Shown here in pieces: positions 20,785-30,929 of a stretch of DNA of 35,738 nucleotides. How positions within the stretch are numbered: position 1 is the stretch's first letter; every line of letters begins with the position of its first letter. A program made the position numbers and the translations under genes. Location of the stretch: assembly GCA_938038175.1 (NCBI GenBank), contig CALHRQ010000081.1, positions 1-35,738 on the forward strand, given 5' to 3'. The notes beneath the pieces were generated by a model. That model worked only from the letters and a program-made list of their open reading frames with translations, was not told the origin of the DNA and made no database searches. This stretch comes from an uncultured Granulosicoccaceae bacterium. Its GTDB lineage: Bacteria > Pseudomonadota > Gammaproteobacteria > Granulosicoccales > Granulosicoccaceae.

Positions 20785-22431
20785 TCAGCGACCTGTTATC
20801 ACAGCGTTCGGATTCTCTTCAAGCAATTCAGCAAATGCAGCGATCGACTTTGCTGCAATACGTAATTCGCGCGCAGCGGCGGCAAGCTCAATGTAGATCT
20901 CAGAATCTGGAGAAAGACCAGCAAGCACATCGTCTGCATTTTTAGACGCCGATGTGAGCGCCGACATCATGACAGGCAGGTCCGTTGTTGCTTCCTGTAT
21001 GGATGCTAATGAAGCTGAAATTTGACCAGGCAAAGACTTCACATCAGCACTTGATACGATGTTACTGGTATTTCGCAATAGATCCGTCGCAGCACCAATC
21101 AAACTATCAAGCGGTAATGCCGCAAGGTTGCTGACCAACGTTTCTACATCCGCGGTGACAGCTTCGATATTGGAAGGGGCTGTGGGTAATGCCGGATATG
21201 GATCTGCATCGACTACAATCTGCGCATCAGCGGCATCCGGATCGGTAATAAGTTTGACGATCAGCGAACCTGTCAACAGATTGCCTGTGGCAAGCTGGAC
21301 ACGTAGCCCCTCCTCGACAAAGCCTTGCATCAGCAGCAGCATTTCAGCTGGCTTGATATCAGTAAAGCCAAGGCGTCTGGGTTGAAACTGCAACACAGCA
21401 AACACGCGTTTTTGTTCTTCACTGGAACGTGGCAACTCAACAGAGACCGACGCTACAGTACCGACTCGCAGACCATCAAATTCAACCGGTGCACCGGCAC
21501 GCAATCCTTTGACTGAACCATCAAACTCTGCGATATATCGAAACTTTACATCTTCGGGGCTTTCAAACACACTGTCGTCAGCAGCAGCACGATTATCGTG
21601 CAAGGTATAATTTACACCGTTTTCCGCAATGGGCTCCTGGCCAATGACAGAATCGCTGTTTTCAAAAGCGATACCACCGGTGAACAAAGCTGCAATGGAC
21701 TCTACCCTAACGGATGCACCTTCTGCGTTCACGGTTGCTTCAACACCGGATACACCATAAAAACGGGTGTCCTGATAAATATGTTTATGAAAAGGCGCTT
21801 GCACAAAAACATCGAAGAGCACTTGTGTGCCATCTTCAGATAATCGTCTTCTCTCAACACTACCGACTTCTATCTGGCGTAAAAATACCGGTGAACCTAC
21901 ATAGATGTAACCCGCCTCTTCAGCGTTCAGTGTCACACGCCGGCCAGGTTTTCCGCGGGTTAACAGTGGCGCTTCAGTAAGACCAACAAATTTGTTTTGT
22001 TTTTCACCTTGTGTATCATCCCAGTCAACCTCGATGTAAGCACCAGATAATAAGGTGTTCAGCCCCGAGATCTCCGTGGTATTTATCCGAGCATTCACGA
22101 TCCAGAATCGGGTTTTATCATCGATGTAAGAGGCCACGTTGGGATCAAGGCGCGCCTCTATAATGACGGAATTCAGATCATCCGATAAACGCACATTTTC
22201 AACCGTCCCAACGTTCACATCACGACGCCGAATCTGAGTCTCCCCAGCTTCCACGCCGCCTGCACTTTCAAACTGTATTTCAACCAATGGACCACGATCA
22301 ACATAGGCCCGCCACAAGACAAAGACAGCAAAAAAAATGGCTGCAAGCGGAATTAACCAGACCAGAGAAAAGCGGCTGGGTTGGCCACGTAACTTTTCCA
22401 CAACCGGCTTGGCGGGTGTTGCTTTAGCCAC
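20785..22431 (-). CDS. pqiB: PqiB, MCE/MlaD-domain intermembrane transport protein
   Basis: SLVWLIPLAAIFFAVFVLWRAYVDRGPLVEIQFESAGGVEAGETQIRRRDVNVGTVENVRLSDD; about three MCE modules by eye. Confidence 0.92.
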   Translation of the reverse strand: MAKATPAKPVVEKLRGQPSRFSLVWLIPLAAIFFAVFVLWRAYVDRGPLVEIQFESAGGVEAGETQIRRRDVNVGTVENVRLSDDLNSVIIEARLDPNVASYIDDKTRFWIVNARINTTEISGLNTLLSGAYIEVDWDDTQGEKQNKFVGLTEAPLLTRGKPGRRVTLNAEEAGYIYVGSPVFLRQIEVGSVERRRLSEDGTQVLFDVFVQAPFHKHIYQDTRFYGVSGVEATVNAEGASVRVESIAALFTGGIAFENSDSVIGQEPIAENGVNYTLHDNRAAADDSVFESPEDVKFRYIAEFDGSVKGLRAGAPVEFDGLRVGTVASVSVELPRSSEEQKRVFAVLQFQPRRLGFTDIKPAEMLLLMQGFVEEGLRVQLATGNLLTGSLIVKLITDPDAADAQIVVDADPYPALPTAPSNIEAVTADVETLVSNLAALPLDSLIGAATDLLRNTSNIVSSADVKSLPGQISASLASIQEATTDLPVMMSALTSASKNADDVLAGLSPDSEIYIELAAAARELRIAAKSIAAFAELLEENPNAVITGR

Positions 22432-23119
22432 GGTCTTTGTTATCCCAGATTAAGCGCGGGTCCAAAGCAGTCGCTGCCAACATGGTGAAGACCACTGACA
22501 AGGCAAAATAAGTTATGCCTATGCCTGGTCTGATGCTGAGGATCGCACCAAGCTGTATCAGCGCTGCCAGGACAGCAACAACAAAAACATCGATCATCGA
22601 CCAGCGGCCAATAAATTCGGTAATTGTATGTAAACGGTGACGGGTATGTTCTGACATATCCCAGCGAAAATGCAGACTCAGTGCCAAACCCCCGATCACG
22701 ACAAATTTAGTTATCGGAATAATGACGCTAGCGGCAAATACAACAAACGCCACAAACCAGCTACCGGAGCGCCCAAGGGCGAGCACGCCACTGAAAATCG
22801 TATCCTGAGAATTATCACCAAAAGAACTGGTGTACATAATGGGCTGGATATTAGCGGGAATATAGGCCACCAGCCCCATCAGAAGAAAGGCCCACGTTCT
22901 TTGCAGGCTGAAACGCTTACGCCCCTGCACAGGGGCGCGACAAAGACGACAAACCTCGACAGCTGGCAGACGGTGCAGTGCTCCACAATAGGAACAACGT
23001 GCAAGCCCTGCCTGTCTGGCGGTTACGCCGAGCGAGTGGTCAGGAGTCTCCACACGGTATCTCGACAATAAAATAGACTCACCAACACTGTTGCTACAAT
23101 CAAACCAATTAAAGACCAA
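22424..23119 (-). CDS. pqiA: PqiA-like membrane protein, second half/copy
   Basis: ARCSYCGALHR...CRLCRAPVQGRKRFSLQRTWAFLLMGLVAYIPANIQPIMYT; likely GTG start at VETPDHSLGV, overlapping the upstream ORF. Confidence 0.87.
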   Translation of the reverse strand: MVFNWFDCSNSVGESILLSRYRVETPDHSLGVTARQAGLARCSYCGALHRLPAVEVCRLCRAPVQGRKRFSLQRTWAFLLMGLVAYIPANIQPIMYTSSFGDNSQDTIFSGVLALGRSGSWFVAFVVFAASVIIPITKFVVIGGLALSLHFRWDMSEHTRHRLHTITEFIGRWSMIDVFVVAVLAALIQLGAILSIRPGIGITYFALSVVFTMLAATALDPRLIWDNKDRG

Positions 23120-23664
23120 AAAGCAAGCCCGGCAGACAAATTTGCAAGTGTGCTGATTTTGACCAGAGATACAACCACTCCGATCATGAATATTTCGGCC
23201 ATCGCCCAGGGTTCAAGCCGTTCAGACCAACGCATCGCCACCCGCATATAATGATTGACACCCATACGAAAGCGCAGCCGAGTCAATACAAAGACGAGCA
23301 ATAACAAGCGTGTGAGCGGCACCAGCGCCACCAGTGCGATCGATAAGCTGCCAAGCCAGCGCATATCATTACGCCAAAGTGCGAATACAGCATCCAGTAC
23401 TGAGATATCCGAGCTTAATCCACCCCGGCTTAAAGATAGAAAAGGCAGGGTCAGGCTCAGTATGAGAAACACGAGCCCCGCAATCGCAGCCGCAAGCGTG
23501 CGATCAATAGTGAAAGGTTTGCGCGAGTATAGCTCGGAACCACAGCGTGCGCAGGCAGCCCGTGTTCCCTTCTCTATGACCAGACGGTAGTGCAGCCAGT
23601 CGCAGCTGGCACAGGCAACGAGGTCATCAAAGGCGACTTTTCGATTGTTAACTTGGGCAGAAAT
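23023..23664 (-). CDS. pqiA: PqiA-like membrane protein, first half/copy; start uncertain
   Basis: Track ORF begins at GTG 23472, but the frame stays open upstream and encodes a zinc ribbon VACASCDWLHYRLVIEKGTRAACARCGSELYSRKPFTIDRTLAAAIAG. No ATG/GTG/TTG before the upstream TGA (23731-23733); ATT 23664 is an arbitrary candidate. Confidence 0.75.
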   Translation of the reverse strand: MSAQVNNRKVAFDDLVACASCDWLHYRLVIEKGTRAACARCGSELYSRKPFTIDRTLAAAIAGLVFLILSLTLPFLSLSRGGLSSDISVLDAVFALWRNDMRWLGSLSIALVALVPLTRLLLLVFVLTRLRFRMGVNHYMRVAMRWSERLEPWAMAEIFMIGVVVSLVKISTLANLSAGLAFWSLIGLIVATVLVSLFYCRDTVWRLLTTRSA

Positions 23665-23855
23665 GGGGCTGTTTACTCTTGGTTGTACTCGTGCTGTTAT
23701 TATTTTTGGTCTGCACTTTGTCCGAAAGGTTCAGCCAGATTGCCGCAGCATCCGTGCCACTATGCCTGATTTCAGGTGCTTAGGCTACTGATCTAACAAC
23801 ACTAAAGAGGTGGGAATAACCCCCGACCTGGCTAAGTCGCCTTTAATAAGTGGCA

Positions 23856-25274
23856 CTACTGTGTTGGCAACCGAATTCTATCTGAAATAAAATCACCGAC
23901 GGTGAGTTCCAGCTCTAACTCGGTGTTATCCGGGGTTTGCTGCGAGCTATACTCAAGATAGTACACCCCTCGAATGTCATCCACGATCCGCCCAAACGCG
24001 CCCTGAATATCACCTTCTGAAATGTGATCAAAGTGTTGACCACCACCGGCGCTGGCAAGTCCTTCGAGTAACTGCTCATCTACCTCTACGGCGGATTGAT
24101 CAAAACTGACAATAAACGTTTGCAGCTGCCTACCAAGCAGTTGCTGCTGCGCCAGTTTGACACTGCGAATACGCTGTGTCAGATAATCATAAACCTGTGC
24201 ATGGCTTAAAAACGCGGGGTAAAAATTACGGCTGGCGCGATCATCACCGTCAGTAAAAACAACAATAACCTTGTCCTGATCGTCTGAGCCAAAGTTTTCA
24301 ATATCAGCCAGTGCAGAATCGATCCCATAGTACAAAGCTGTACCGGATTGACCCGGTTCGTCAAAGCTCAGCTCTCGTAAGCTACCAATGCGATCAATAT
24401 CGTTAGTAAATTGTCGGTAATCAAATTCTGCATTAGGTGCAAGAGAGATAACACTGCGCGAAACTGCATCAATTAAATTATGCGCCTGACCGGCGCTGAC
24501 AATACTGCTAGAGGCATCGATAACAAGATAGACAGCAATGTTTTGTTCTTCATAGTTCGCTGTAACCGATGATTCGGGATCGATTGAATCAAACTCATAG
24601 GCCTTAAAGTGGTTACTCACATTATTTTCAAGCCCAGTGATCGATACCGCTTCGCTGTGCCCTTCGATCATACCCTCAACCTGAATGGCAAAGCGATGCA
24701 AACGCCTGCCGTTAAGCAGTTGGGAAGAGTAGCTTCCTTCTACCAGAGAAAGTAAAGGCTTAGAGATAAGCAAAGACAAATCGGTTGATTGCCTTGTGAT
24801 AACCGTCGGTAGATGAACGGTTTTGTGCATGGATTTATCGTTTGGAATACCATCACGTAAGCCAGACAGCGAAACTCGGATTGTGGCAGTTAGATCATCC
24901 GTGGGTACAGAAATCTGTATCTCATCGCGGAGCTGAGTAACATTAGCCGCTACACGACTTATCAACCTGCTTTGGCCATCAGAATTAATGTAGTCAATGA
25001 TGAGTTTGGTCGCACCAGTAACCTGATCAGCAACACTGTTATCGATGGTATAAAACAAAGACAAATCCGCATGACCACCATCATTGGATGTGCTTCTAAG
25101 CTGCGTGTTAATACTCAGCAGTGAGGCTGCTGCCGTTGGCCTGCTATTGCCGTCAGGGTCATCAAATAGCAAGCCATTCGGCGACGTACCCAGAGGTCTT
25201 GGTATGGCAGTGTTGGTTTGATCACAGGCCGTTGTTATGGCACATAGAATTAACGCGATTAAAACGGTACGCAT
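23856..25274 (-). CDS. VWA-domain lipoprotein
   Basis: Lipobox LCAITTACDQ; VYLVIDASSSIVSAGQ (MIDAS-like DxSxS), SGTALYYGID, VIVVFTDGDDRAS. Confidence 0.8.
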   Translation of the reverse strand: MRTVLIALILCAITTACDQTNTAIPRPLGTSPNGLLFDDPDGNSRPTAAASLLSINTQLRSTSNDGGHADLSLFYTIDNSVADQVTGATKLIIDYINSDGQSRLISRVAANVTQLRDEIQISVPTDDLTATIRVSLSGLRDGIPNDKSMHKTVHLPTVITRQSTDLSLLISKPLLSLVEGSYSSQLLNGRRLHRFAIQVEGMIEGHSEAVSITGLENNVSNHFKAYEFDSIDPESSVTANYEEQNIAVYLVIDASSSIVSAGQAHNLIDAVSRSVISLAPNAEFDYRQFTNDIDRIGSLRELSFDEPGQSGTALYYGIDSALADIENFGSDDQDKVIVVFTDGDDRASRNFYPAFLSHAQVYDYLTQRIRSVKLAQQQLLGRQLQTFIVSFDQSAVEVDEQLLEGLASAGGGQHFDHISEGDIQGAFGRIVDDIRGVYYLEYSSQQTPDNTELELELTVGDFISDRIRLPTQ

Positions 25275-25371
25275 CGCATATGTGCTCCTTTATTGATACC
25301 ACAGCGCCACGACAAATGGCCACCTCACAGATGCTCTAAAAAAGCTGTGCAAGTTCCATGACAATTTTTGG

Positions 25372-25405
25372 ACGCGGTTGAAACCTTTACGCAGTTGAAA
25401 CCTTT
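25372..25405. repeat. 17-bp tandem direct repeat, two copies
   Basis: ACGCGGTTGAAACCTTT (25372-25388) followed directly by ACGCAGTTGAAACCTTT (25389-25405); one mismatch. Confidence 0.85.
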
Positions 25406-25426
25406 ATGCAAGTTTCCTGTTTAATT

Positions 25427-25455
25427 TGGTTCTACCGCAGAACGCGGCAGAACCA
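25427..25455. repeat. Strong inverted repeat/hairpin
   Basis: TGGTTCT-a-CCGC-agaac-GCGG-c-AGAACCA. Confidence 0.8.
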
Positions 25456-25567
25456 ATGCACGAAAGGAGATACGAGAATTAGCGAGCTTTCACAACACGC
25501 AAAAAGCTGTGATTTTTCATGGTCAGGCGTCGCCAAAACCTAGCCAGAAGTTTGACGCTAAATTGAA

Positions 25568-26194
25568 TCAGGCATTGTGTTCCTGTTCAACAAGCTCATT
25601 GATGACATTAATGATGCCCTGATGACCACCCGCAAGCGAATTACCTGTCCGGAATTTACCGTTAATAATAATCGACGGAACACCGTTAACTCGTGCTTGC
25701 CTGGCCATTTGCAATGAGCGGCGAATACGGCTATCGACATGCAATGATTCCATGTTGGCAGAAAATTCTTCACTATCGATGCCGAGCGTGCCCACGAACT
25801 TTGAAATGGTTTCGTTAGTGTGCAGGCGCTTGCGATCAACATGAATACCATCAAATAATTCGTCGAACATTTTATCAGTCACACCCATAAGCTCGGCCGC
25901 ATAAAACGCCTTCGAGTGTGGTGTCCAGGCGGGATTCAATGGAGGCGCTTCGCGCACAAACTCGACATAGTCTGGCTTGGATTCCGCCCAAGCATTGATT
26001 GAAGGCTCAAATGCAAAGCAATGCGGGCAACCAAACCAGAAATGTTCCAGCACTTCAACCCTGCCTGCTTCAAGACCAGTTGGAATTGGATTCTCCAGCG
26101 TTTCATAGCCCTTGCCCTGCGCCAGTGCCGGAACGGCTGGTATTGCAGCCATTGCTGTCATCGAAAGGCCGAACTGTCTTCTGGTCATTTTCAT
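25568..26194 (-). CDS. DsbA-like thiol:disulfide oxidoreductase with Tat-type signal
   Basis: MKMTRRQFGLSMTAMAAIPAVPALA signal; VEVLEHFWFGCPHCFAFEP with CPHC active site; GVPSIIINGKF cis-Pro loop; SD AGGAGA upstream of ATG 26194. Confidence 0.88.
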   Translation of the reverse strand: MKMTRRQFGLSMTAMAAIPAVPALAQGKGYETLENPIPTGLEAGRVEVLEHFWFGCPHCFAFEPSINAWAESKPDYVEFVREAPPLNPAWTPHSKAFYAAELMGVTDKMFDELFDGIHVDRKRLHTNETISKFVGTLGIDSEEFSANMESLHVDSRIRRSLQMARQARVNGVPSIIINGKFRTGNSLAGGHQGIINVINELVEQEHNA

Positions 26195-26369
26195 CGTGGT
26201 TGTCTCCTTGATGGTTAACTGTTGTTTTAAGCTTTTGGTTTTTAAATAAAACATTCACACAATCACAAATTCGAACAACCGCCAAATCACCAAAATCATT
26301 CACATTTCCCTGTTCAGATGAATTGATGAAACCCGCGGCAAAGGTAAATAACTTGTCAGCCGAGGCTAA

Positions 26370-26960
26370 TCAGGCAAGTTCCTGTTTCAGATAACCTATG
26401 AAGCCATCAATATTCAAATGAAAATAGTTGAACTCGACAAACCCTTCAGGGTTAACGATGACAATCCAAGGTGTGCCACCTGAACGATAGTTAATCATAG
26501 TTAAGGGGTGACGGGAATTTTCTGTCCCAGCATCATGGCCCATCGTGCAGGGTAAATCATAACGCTGTTGTAATTCACGCACATGTTCTTGACGATTACT
26601 TTGAAAGCCTTCGAATACTGTTTGAACGCCTGCTATAGCAACCTTGGGGTGTCCATAGAATTCTTTAGACACTTTTTGCAATGAGGGAAAACCGGAGGCA
26701 TGGCAACCTGGACACCAATTTTGAAAAAACTTCAAAAATACCCACTTGCCGGCATTTTCCTTGACTGAAAACGAGGTTTCCTTGCCATCACCATCAATCC
26801 AGTAATCAAGTCGTATCTCTGGTGCTTCCTGACCTTCAATGCCATAGTCGTGCGATTGACTATGAGCTGCAAATGGCAATGCTCCAAGTGCGCCAGCGGT
26901 AGCGGAAAGAGCTGAGGCTTGAAGTAATTTGCGCCTGCTAGGGCTGTTTATCTTGTTCAC
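26370..26960 (-). CDS. TlpA/redoxin-like protein with Tat-type signal
   Basis: NSPSRRKLLQASALSATAGALGALPFAAHS signal; KWVFLKFFQNWCPGCHASGFPSLQKV with CPGC. Confidence 0.85.
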   Translation of the reverse strand: MNKINSPSRRKLLQASALSATAGALGALPFAAHSQSHDYGIEGQEAPEIRLDYWIDGDGKETSFSVKENAGKWVFLKFFQNWCPGCHASGFPSLQKVSKEFYGHPKVAIAGVQTVFEGFQSNRQEHVRELQQRYDLPCTMGHDAGTENSRHPLTMINYRSGGTPWIVIVNPEGFVEFNYFHLNIDGFIGYLKQELA

Positions 26961-27037
26961 TGTAGTTTCCTTAAATACAAACGCTCTTTAAAAGCCTTTG
27001 ATAGCTAGATGTCTATCGACAATACTGCGCACTGATC

Positions 27038-29476
27038 CTATTGCTCGTCAGCATCCAGCGAAGCGCTAAGTAGCACTGTCGCAGTGGGTACTAGGAGTTC
27101 AATCGTTTCTGGCGGTAAACACACTGTGTTGTTACATGCTTGAAGTTGGATAGAGACAGGCATGATTGGTTGCAATTCCGGGTCTGGTTTTTCAGATAAT
27201 GCGACAACAATTTGCACATCACCTTCATACAAGGCTAATTCCGTTTTTTCAAAATCAAGCACTTTGGTCAGCGCCTTTGGGTATTCCACATTTTTTAGCT
27301 CATCACCATTGGGGCGCATCACTTTCGTCTCGATCAGGTAATCCTGATTGGGGTGGCGCGCGTTGATATGCCATTCATCTCCCATAGAGATTCGCACTCT
27401 AAGTTTACTGCCATCAACATGCGCTTTTACTCTCGCATTCCCATTGGCGACATAGCGGCTTGCACCCGACTCACCAGAAAGAAGTTCACTGACCGAGCCA
27501 AGCATGTATCCAAATGCAGATGGGTAAGCCGACAAATACGCAGAGAACGCCAGGATCTGGGCTTCTGCACGTTCTTTATAAATTGGTTTGCCTGTGCGAT
27601 ACCAAAGTCTCGACATTACGCGCAAGGCAACGGCGTTTCCAGTTGGTGTGGCATTATCAAAAAACTCCTTTGGGCGCACGGGAAGCTCAGCGCCACCAAC
27701 AATTGCAGAACCTGCAAAGTAGCCACCTTCAGTGCCATCCCAGAACAGAGTGTGCATTTTGTTTATCAACACTTCAGATCGAGTCAGCCATATCGGGTTT
27801 CGAGTTGCATCATATAAGCTTAGATAGGCTTCAGATAAAAACGCATAGTCTTCCTGAGATGCCTCAATAGACGAGTTACCTTGGTAGTGCGCTCGCCAAA
27901 GCGTGTCGTCCGATCTTCTGTTTACACGCCAGATTAAGTGCGCCGCTTTGATCGCAGCATTGATGTAGCGTGGCTCATTAAGCGCTGCACCAGCATCTGC
28001 TAAAGCCGTTATCATCATGCCGTTCCACGATGTAATAAGCTTGTCATCTCGAAGTGGCTTTATTCTTTTATTTCTCGCTTGAAGCAGCTGTACGCTAATC
28101 GAATCCAGGCGCTTGGTCAGGTCAGCAAAAGACAAATCGAGATCATCGGCAACCTCCTTTAAAGGACCTTCCAAGTGAAGGATATTCTTTTCTTCAAAGT
28201 TGCCTGCATCCGTTACATTCCATGCGGCAAGAGCAAGTTCCGCGTCATCTTTAGACAATATCTGACGAAGTTCATCTGGTGACCAGATAAAGAACGTGCC
28301 TTCTTCGCCTTCCGAGTCTGCATCGGTCGCAGAATAAAAACCACCGTCTTCAGATGTCATTTCATCGAGCACGTAATTAAGTACGCGTTTCGCGACTCGC
28401 AAGTGTTCGGTATCGCCAGTTAGTAGAAAACCACCAAGGTAATTTCGAGAAAGAGCAGCTTGGTTGTAGAGCATTTTTTCAAAATGCGGCACCAGCCAAT
28501 CGTCATCAACCGAGTAACGATGAAAACCACCCGCGATTTGATCGTGGATACCACCAGCCGCCATGCGTTGCAAAGAAAAGTGAGCGGCGTTTAAAACATC
28601 TTCCCGCCCGGTTCTTTGTGCATAATCGAGCAACAGAAATAACTTTGATTCCTGCGGAAATTTTGGTGCTGGGCTGAAGCCACCTTGCAGATTATCAAAG
28701 CTTCTCATGATATCTTCTACGGCCAGTTCAATTTCGCGCTGACCGATATCAGCAGCTTGTCCTGCCAACCGATTGTTCTGAGCAATGGCATCAGAGAGAT
28801 CTTTTGCCTGAGTTTCAAGCTCCGGACGCTGATCACTACCCCACAATCTATGGATCTGACTAAGTAGATCAGCAAAAACATCTTTCGGGAAATACGTACC
28901 GCCGTAGAATGGCTTTGCACCGGGTGTGAGAAAAGTCGACATGGGCCAACCGCCACCGCCTGTCAGCAATTGCACCGCAGACATATAAGTTGCATCAACA
29001 TCAGGTCGCTGCTCACGGTCTACCTTTATGGCAATAAAATGTTCGTTTAGAATGGCAGCGATTTCTTCACTTTCAAAACTTTCGCGCTCCATAACATGGC
29101 ACCAGTGACAGGTTGCATAACCGATTGACATAAAAATCGGCTTGTCACTCGCTTTGGCAATTTCAAATGCTTCTGGCCCCCAGGGGTACCAGTTAACAGG
29201 GTTATGCGCATGCTGGATAAGATAAGGCGAGTCTTCAACAATCAAACGATTGATAAAGGCTGGTTCACCATCTTCCATCATATGTACTGTACGAGGAACA
29301 TAATCTGTTCCACGGCCTTTAAGAGCGCTCTTTAGCTGCTCGGCCAGTTGTGCAGATGCCGTTCCATCCGTGATGAGCTGTTGTTCGTGGATTATTAATT
29401 CTTCAGCGCTGGCAAATAAGGTGGTCGCGCAAAACTGCAATGCAAACACAGCGCATAATGTGCGCAAACTCATCAT
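27038..29476 (-). CDS. Exported thioredoxin-domain protein of the SSP411/YyaL (DUF255) family with C-terminal DsbD N-terminal-domain-like region
   Basis: [44 protein letters not shown]; signal-like [24 protein letters not shown] at ATG 29476; C-terminal [28 protein letters not shown]. Confidence 0.88.
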   Translation of the reverse strand: MMSLRTLCAVFALQFCATTLFASAEELIIHEQQLITDGTASAQLAEQLKSALKGRGTDYVPRTVHMMEDGEPAFINRLIVEDSPYLIQHAHNPVNWYPWGPEAFEIAKASDKPIFMSIGYATCHWCHVMERESFESEEIAAILNEHFIAIKVDREQRPDVDATYMSAVQLLTGGGGWPMSTFLTPGAKPFYGGTYFPKDVFADLLSQIHRLWGSDQRPELETQAKDLSDAIAQNNRLAGQAADIGQREIELAVEDIMRSFDNLQGGFSPAPKFPQESKLFLLLDYAQRTGREDVLNAAHFSLQRMAAGGIHDQIAGGFHRYSVDDDWLVPHFEKMLYNQAALSRNYLGGFLLTGDTEHLRVAKRVLNYVLDEMTSEDGGFYSATDADSEGEEGTFFIWSPDELRQILSKDDAELALAAWNVTDAGNFEEKNILHLEGPLKEVADDLDLSFADLTKRLDSISVQLLQARNKRIKPLRDDKLITSWNGMMITALADAGAALNEPRYINAAIKAAHLIWRVNRRSDDTLWRAHYQGNSSIEASQEDYAFLSEAYLSLYDATRNPIWLTRSEVLINKMHTLFWDGTEGGYFAGSAIVGGAELPVRPKEFFDNATPTGNAVALRVMSRLWYRTGKPIYKERAEAQILAFSAYLSAYPSAFGYMLGSVSELLSGESGASRYVANGNARVKAHVDGSKLRVRISMGDEWHINARHPNQDYLIETKVMRPNGDELKNVEYPKALTKVLDFEKTELALYEGDVQIVVALSEKPDPELQPIMPVSIQLQACNNTVCLPPETIELLVPTATVLLSASLDADEQ

Positions 29477-29477
29477 C

Positions 29478-30050
29478 TTATTTAGCTCCAGTGGCTTGCG
29501 CCATCGCAAACAAGTAACCTTTTTCTCGCCACAACGCAACGGATACGTCATTGAGATGGGCTGGCTGGTTATTAATATCGAATGTAGCGTGGCTATCTTC
29601 GGTAACAAACACGCTGTATTGTTTATCCGTTGAAGGATCTTTGTAACGAACGTGAGCAGCAAGGACGCCACTCAAAGAACAATAACGCGCTCCAACCATT
29701 TGCCAATGATCTTTTATTTTCCCAGGCATGCTGAGTTTGAATGGAAGGCTCGACATCTGTTGATCTAGCGCTGCAAGATCTTCAGCTTCGAAATCAACCT
29801 TAAGCTTCTCTACATGATTCATTGCCACTTCTTTTTGTACAAGCTCGGTTTTAATCTGCCTGGCACTTTGTAAATGAGTAAAGCCAAGTACAACAAAGGA
29901 GAGCACAGCGGCAACCGCTATTGCCATCCAACGTTTGGATCCACGCACCTGCTTTTGGCTTAGAAGAAACTCAAGGCTTTTAGAATCGAGTTGCTGCGAT
30001 TGAAAATATCGGGTTATATCCTGATCTAGAGCTTTGTCTGCCTGGTTCAT
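29478..30050 (-). CDS. Single-TM anti-sigma factor candidate
   Basis: Central [22 protein letters not shown]; 4-nt overlap with the ECF sigma gene. Confidence 0.65.
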   Translation of the reverse strand: MNQADKALDQDITRYFQSQQLDSKSLEFLLSQKQVRGSKRWMAIAVAAVLSFVVLGFTHLQSARQIKTELVQKEVAMNHVEKLKVDFEAEDLAALDQQMSSLPFKLSMPGKIKDHWQMVGARYCSLSGVLAAHVRYKDPSTDKQYSVFVTEDSHATFDINNQPAHLNDVSVALWREKGYLFAMAQATGAK

Positions 30051-30634
30051 TTTTTGCCCCCAAAATCCGCCATTTGTACGACCTTTCCACCATGGCTTGT
30101 GTGAGCAGCTTCCTCGTTTTTTCGCAGGCGTTTTTTCGCTCGATGAATCAAACTCAATACCGTGCCACGCACACTAAGCGTTAAAGCAGCGATCTCATCG
30201 GCGGTATAACCTTCGACTACGGATAAATAAAGCACTTCACGTTCCACATCACGCAATGCACTCAACCGGTGTTGCATAGCTTCGGCTTCTGCATATTGTT
30301 TTTCCAGATCGTTCGTAGGTGGTTGGTCAATCTGTGCGATGTCAAGCTGCGCCGCTGCAATCGCTCGCTGTTTTTTTCGATATTGATCGATGTATAAATT
30401 TCGAATAATCCTGAAAAATAACGCTTTGTCAGTGTTAGAAGCATGTCTTTTAATAAGACGCAACCAAGCGTCATGAACCAGATCTTCAGCGTCCTGTTTC
30501 ACAGAACACAAAGACAAGGCATAACGGTAACCGCTATTAAGAAGATCTGTATCTGCAGTAAGAGGCATACTTAAGTCTGACCCTGAAATGTAGATGGTGT
30601 TCCACGCTGCACTTTTGCGTGATTGACTTCGCAT
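30047..30634 (-). CDS. ECF-type RNA polymerase sigma factor
   Basis: QDAEDLVHDAWLRLIKRH (region 2), IIRNLYIDQYRKKQRA, REVLYLSVVEGYTADEIAALTLSVRGTVLSLIHRAKKRLR (region 4); likely true start ATG 30568 (MPLTADTDLL). Confidence 0.9.
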   Translation of the reverse strand: MRSQSRKSAAWNTIYISGSDLSMPLTADTDLLNSGYRYALSLCSVKQDAEDLVHDAWLRLIKRHASNTDKALFFRIIRNLYIDQYRKKQRAIAAAQLDIAQIDQPPTNDLEKQYAEAEAMQHRLSALRDVEREVLYLSVVEGYTADEIAALTLSVRGTVLSLIHRAKKRLRKNEEAAHTSHGGKVVQMADFGGKK

Positions 30635-30929
30635 AAACCGGGCTGCAAGTCAGCTTTATTGCCCGGGCACATATAAAGGAACGCCACAGAGGCAGAAATA
30701 ATTGCAGTTGACAATAAAACATCGACCCAACCGTCTTTTTTAGCTATAAAACGGGGGAAAAATCTTCTCTGCAAAATATCATTTGCTCAGAGCAGCTACG
30801 TCATAGCCGCTCAGGCCGCGGCAGTTTGTGCCACAGCCTCAAAATGCAAAGCAACAACCAGACAGATAGCCGAAAAGAAAATAAACGGCGGAAAATCGCA
30901 GCTAACAAAAAATGCTGGAAGTAAGATCA

